From: Porticoccaceae bacterium
GTDB taxonomy: Bacteria > Pseudomonadota > Gammaproteobacteria > Pseudomonadales > Porticoccaceae
Direction: 5' to 3'
NCBI GenBank assembly: GCA_023229065.1
Contig: JALNZZ010000048.1
Location: forward strand, 1 to 13,434
Length of the DNA stretch: 13,434 nt
A program made the position numbers and the translations under genes. Shown piece by piece: positions 11,358-13,434 of the stretch. Each line of letters begins with the position of its first letter. Position 1 is the first letter of the stretch. A model generated the notes under the pieces. The model saw only the letters and a program-made list of their open reading frames with translations, was not told where the DNA came from and ran no database searches.

Positions 11358-12733
11358 AAGGCCCCTCCACAGAATCCAAAAAAGAGCTGGAAGTTGGCAC
11401 TCAGGTTCGAGGGGATATAAGGCACTTTGGACCCCGGTTCCGCCCTGGGGCAGACGGGTTCGAGACACGCCGTGAATACATCCCTGTAGGCTCGGCAGCG
11501 GCTATCCCTGCCGCTGACGGTCTCGAACCCGTCTGCCCCAGGCCGTGCCCTCACATCGCAGGGTGTTCTGTGCAGAGTGTGTTTTTGTCCGAAGTGCATT
11601 CTGTCCGATTGGTCGAGAGGCAGGTCTCGAGTTGGGGGAGGAACTTTCGAGACCGTATGCGGCAAGGATGCCGCATACGAGCCTACAGGGATGTATTCAC
11701 GGCGTGTCTCGAAAGTTCCTCCCCCAACTCGAGGCCGGGCGACGGAGTGCCAAAGCAGCATAGTCTGATCACCCGATGCTCCTTCGAATTTGGACGTGAG
11801 ATGCCTTGAAAGACTGATTTCAGCGCTGGCTATAATTACCAGCCAGAGGACGGTGGCCCGCCACAGCAGGTGCAGTGCGCGGTGGATGTCCCGAGGTTCA
11901 GGAACATGGCCGGTGCCCAAGGTGGGGCGCCATTCTGTTTGGCCGTGGTAGTCGGTTGGTCCACCCAGACGGATATTGAGAGCGCCAGCGCCGGCGGCCA
12001 TCACCGGGCCTGCGTTGGGACTGGCAGCTTGGGGCGCCTGCTCCCGCCAGCATCGCAGGGCGTTACGCAGATTACCTGTCAAAGCGTAGGACAGAGCGCA
12101 GAGTCGGGCGGGAATCCAGTTGAGTACATCGTCGAACTGTGCCGCAGCGCGACCAAAGTGGAGGTACTTGTCTGAACGGTAGCCCCAGCGGGCGTCCAGA
12201 GTGTTGGCCAGCCGATAGAACAGAGCTCCCGGCGCGCCCGCGACAGCGAACCAGAACAAGGGGGCCAAGACAGCGTCGCTGCCGTTCTCCAGTACAGACT
12301 CCACTGCCGCTCGGGCTACGCTCGCCTTGTCCAGCCTTGCGGTGTCGCGGCTGACGATCATGCCTACTCTGAAGCGTGCCTCTGTCAGATTGTTGCGCAG
12401 CAGTGGTGCAGCGATGGCGCGGGCGTGTTCTGCCAGGCTGCGGTTGCCAAGGGTGAAGTAGAGCATCAGCACCTGAGCTGCCATCAGGAGCCAGCCGGGC
12501 AGATCCGACAGCAACTCCAGCAGCCACCACAGAATCAAGGCTGGCAGAGGCACCAGCAGTAGCCAGCCAAGGAGGCCCGCCAGTTTTTGGCTCTGTGGTG
12601 CCTGTCCGTCGCGGCGCAGCAGAGCTTCAAATTTGCTGATCAGCTGCCCGAAACCCACCAAGGGGTGCCAGCGGCGCGGCTCGCCGTACAGGGCGTCAAG
12701 AGTCAGGGCGAGGAGTATTTGCAGGGCGATCAC
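11348..12733 (-). CDS. cbiB: Adenosylcobinamide-phosphate synthase CbiB with an abnormal repeat-encoded C-terminal tail
   Basis: Integral membrane enzyme joining aminopropanol phosphate to adenosylcobyric acid. Family segments are complete: G-E-P-R-R-W-H-P-L-V-G-F-G (17-29), S-R-D-T-A-R-L-D (128-135), E-S-V-L-E-N-G-S-D-A (145-154), N-T-L-D-A-R-W-G-Y-R (177-186) with D-D-V-L-N-W-I-P-A-R-L (201-211), and G-A-L-N-I-R-L-G-G-P (250-259), plus several hydrophobic helices, the last at about 289-303. CbiB normally stops shortly after this helix (about 310-320 residues); here the frame runs to 461. Residues from about 334 to 370 and 398 to 430 are encoded by the two palindromic elements, and the rest of the tail by DNA between and beside them. 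The tail has no recognisable domain. The start is GTG, five bases after the cobS stop, with GGAG nine bases upstream. The catalytic body is intact, so the protein may still work, but its natural stop has been lost. Confidence 0.88.
   Translation of the reverse strand: MIALQILLALTLDALYGEPRRWHPLVGFGQLISKFEALLRRDGQAPQSQKLAGLLGWLLLVPLPALILWWLLELLSDLPGWLLMAAQVLMLYFTLGNRSLAEHARAIAAPLLRNNLTEARFRVGMIVSRDTARLDKASVARAAVESVLENGSDAVLAPLFWFAVAGAPGALFYRLANTLDARWGYRSDKYLHFGRAAAQFDDVLNWIPARLCALSYALTGNLRNALRCWREQAPQAASPNAGPVMAAGAGALNIRLGGPTDYHGQTEWRPTLGTGHVPEPRDIHRALHLLWRATVLWLVIIASAEISLSRHLTSKFEGASGDQTMLLWHSVARPRVGGGTFETRREYIPVGSYAASLPHTVSKVPPPTRDLPLDQSDRMHFGQKHTLHRTPCDVRARPGADGFETVSGRDSRCRAYRDVFTACLEPVCPRAEPGSKVPYIPSNLSANFQLFFGFCGGALCP
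11364..11368 (-). promoter_or_regulatory. Ribosome binding site deciding the cobD start
   Basis: GGAGG on the minus strand, six bases before the ATG at 11355-11357. It lets cobD be translated independently of what the insertion did to the end of cbiB. Confidence 0.75.
11444..11542 (-). repeat. Nested palindromic element A
   Basis: Perfect 23-base inverted arms (11444-11466 and 11520-11542) enclose a second small hairpin, CAGCGGC/GCCGCTG (11496-11502 with 11510-11516, loop TATCCCT), and a constant spacer. Read on the minus strand it has the same order as element B: outer arm, TTCGAGAC, inner hairpin, spacer containing ACAGGGATGTATTCACGG, closing arm. The outer arms beyond the TTCGAGAC section differ from those of B. 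It lies in the 3' part of the cbiB frame, which stays open through it. Confidence 0.9.
11459..11713. repeat. Inverted pair of identical 36-base cores shared by elements A and B
   Basis: Bases 11459-11494 are the exact reverse complement of 11678-11713 (core contains ACAGGGATGTATTCACGG). The mismatch begins on the very next base on both sides. This shows A and B are copies of one element family, in opposite orientation and 183 bases apart. The 83 bases between the outer arms (11543-11625) contain no recognised gene or further repeat copy. Confidence 0.9.
11626..11733 (+). repeat. Nested palindromic element B
   Basis: Perfect 28-base inverted arms (11626-11653 and 11706-11733), beginning CTCGAGTTGGGGG, enclose a perfect 10-base hairpin, CGTATGCGGC/GCCGCATACG (11654-11663 with 11670-11679, loop AAGGAT), and the constant spacer. 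Pairing can be extended outward by a G-T pair and two G-C pairs (11623-11625 with 11734-11736). It is an inverted copy of element A by layout and core sequence. It begins about 70 bases after the last conserved cbiB codon. Confidence 0.9.
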
Positions 12734-12738
12734 GGCAC

Positions 12739-13434
12739 TCAGCTCCCCGCTGCGGAAGCTGTTGTCAGGAAGAGAGCGGCTGAAACCAACAGGGCCACTT
12801 CCAGTAGCTCAACCAGGGCACCAGCGCAATCTCCGGTAAAGCCGCCAAGACGCTGTTGTACCCCCCGGCGCCAAACCGCAAATAGTCCCGCTGCCAGGGC
12901 TAGCCACAGCCACCACAGGGCGGTTGGCAGGCCCAGGGCGAGCAGACCCAGTACCAGCAGCGCTGCCAGCGTGAGGCCGAGTGGCGAAGCATTGGCGGCA
13001 AGGCCTGCACCCATACCGGTGGGGCGCACATAAGACAGAGTGACGAACGCCAGGGGCAGGGCAGTACGGGCTGCCATTGGAGCCAACCACCAGCAGACGG
13101 TCGTCGAGTGAGACAGCAGAGTCACCAAGGCCGCCGCTTTGAGTAGCAGCACCAACACCACGGCAGTGACGCCGATGGGACCGCAGGCCGGGTCTTTCAT
13201 GATGGCGAGGGTGCGCTCCCTGTCACCCATGCCACCCACCCACGCATCGGCACAGTCCGCCAGCCCATCGAGGTGCAGAGCGCCGGTCAGTGCCACCCAC
13301 AGAGTGACTGCGAGGGTGGCCCCCAGCAGGGCCTGACTCGGCAGGGTGGGACCAGGCAGGAGAGCTGTGAACAGCGCCAGAGCTAGTCCGATCACCAGTC
13401 CTGCAGCTGGATACCAGTGGAGAGAGCGGCCCAG
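12739..13434 (-). CDS. cobS: Adenosylcobinamide-GDP ribazoletransferase (cobalamin synthase) CobS, N terminus outside window
   Basis: Integral membrane enzyme that joins adenosylcobinamide-GDP with alpha-ribazole (phosphate) to complete the nucleotide loop. 231 residues are in view; the family is about 250 long, so roughly 20 N-terminal residues are missing. The visible start W-Y-P-A-A-G-L-V-I-G matches the family's 'Y-P-L-V-G-L-x-I-G', so the GTG at 13393-13395 is internal and not the true start. The signature G-A-L-H-L-D-G-L-A-D-C-A-D-A-W and the following R-E-R-T-L-A-I-M-K-D-P-A-C-G-P-I-G are intact. Several hydrophobic helices follow, typical of the family. It is not the AAA+ cobaltochelatase subunit also named CobS in the Pseudomonas denitrificans scheme. 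Confidence 0.93.
   Translation of the reverse strand: MGRSLHWYPAAGLVIGLALALFTALLPGPTLPSQALLGATLAVTLWVALTGALHLDGLADCADAWVGGMGDRERTLAIMKDPACGPIGVTAVVLVLLLKAAALVTLLSHSTTVCWWLAPMAARTALPLAFVTLSYVRPTGMGAGLAANASPLGLTLAALLVLGLLALGLPTALWWLWLALAAGLFAVWRRGVQQRLGGFTGDCAGALVELLEVALLVSAALFLTTASAAGS

Larger units (their letters stand above)
3585..13434 (-). other. Cobalamin uptake/assembly operon, eight genes, continuing beyond the right edge
   Basis: Eight minus-strand genes with no gap longer than 13 bases: cobS-cbiB-cobD-btuF-cobN-like-exbB-like-DUF2149-bluB. cobD/btuF, btuF/cobN, exbB/DUF2149 and DUF2149/bluB share ATGA stop/start overlaps. cobS/cbiB has a 5-base gap, cobN/exbB a 13-base gap, and cbiB/cobD a 10-base overlap created by an insertion in cbiB. 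Close packing implies co-transcription and translational coupling. The promoter, and any cobalamin riboswitch, must lie outside the window to the right; none is visible inside. The genes btuB, btuC, btuD, cobU/cobP and cobT are not in view. Confidence 0.85.

Noticed and set aside
11444..11733. CRISPR array or integron attC sites
   Set aside because: Only two repeats, in opposite orientation, with unequal arms and no spacer series; no integrase-type core sites or gene cassettes are seen.
3585..13434. Cobalamin riboswitch inside the operon
   Set aside because: Gene junctions are overlaps or gaps of at most 13 bases, leaving no room; any riboswitch should be upstream beyond the right edge.

Overview
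The window looks like the chromosome of an aerobic, GC-rich marine-type gammaproteobacterium. The ubiquinone hydroxylase is of the Coq7 type, the lower-ligand enzyme BluB requires oxygen, and the thiolase is BktB-like. Assignment below class level is not possible from the sequence alone.

Left part (1-3580) holds unrelated housekeeping or accessory genes. These are the C-terminal end of a LysR-type regulator (+, cut by the window edge), a CX5R tyrosine phosphatase (-), coq7 (-), a 437-base divergent intergenic region with small hairpins but no convincing gene, and bktB (+). bktB ends at a strong stem-loop terminator that also separates it from the converging operon on the right.

Right part (3585-13434) is one tightly packed minus-strand cobalamin operon that enters from beyond the right edge. 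In transcription order it reads cobS (cut) - cbiB - cobD (L-threonine-phosphate decarboxylase) - btuF - a very large cobN-like gene - an ExbB/MotA-like gene - a DUF2149 gene - bluB. Four of the seven junctions are ATGA stop/start overlaps. CobS, CbiB, CobD and BluB serve nucleotide-loop assembly and lower-ligand synthesis, and BtuF is the periplasmic corrinoid-binding protein. No corrin-ring-building gene is visible, so the operon looks like corrinoid uptake and remodelling rather than de novo synthesis.

The most interesting block is btuF / cobN-like / exbB-like / DUF2149 (4316-10350). The CobN-like protein has a secretion signal at its N terminus and a membrane anchor at its C terminus, so it should sit in the periplasm, where there is no ATP and no CobS/CobT-type AAA+ partner. 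Directly after it come an ExbB-like channel protein and a small protein with one membrane helix carrying an ExbD/TolR-like aspartate. I infer a proton-motive-force-driven periplasmic chelatase or tetrapyrrole-handling machine linked to corrinoid (or cobalt) acquisition.

The second unusual item lies at the 3' end of cbiB. Two nested palindromic elements (about 100 bases each, in opposite orientation, sharing a 36-base identical core but with different, individually perfect outer arms) have been inserted. The cbiB frame stays open through both, giving the protein a tail of about 140-150 residues absent from normal CbiB.
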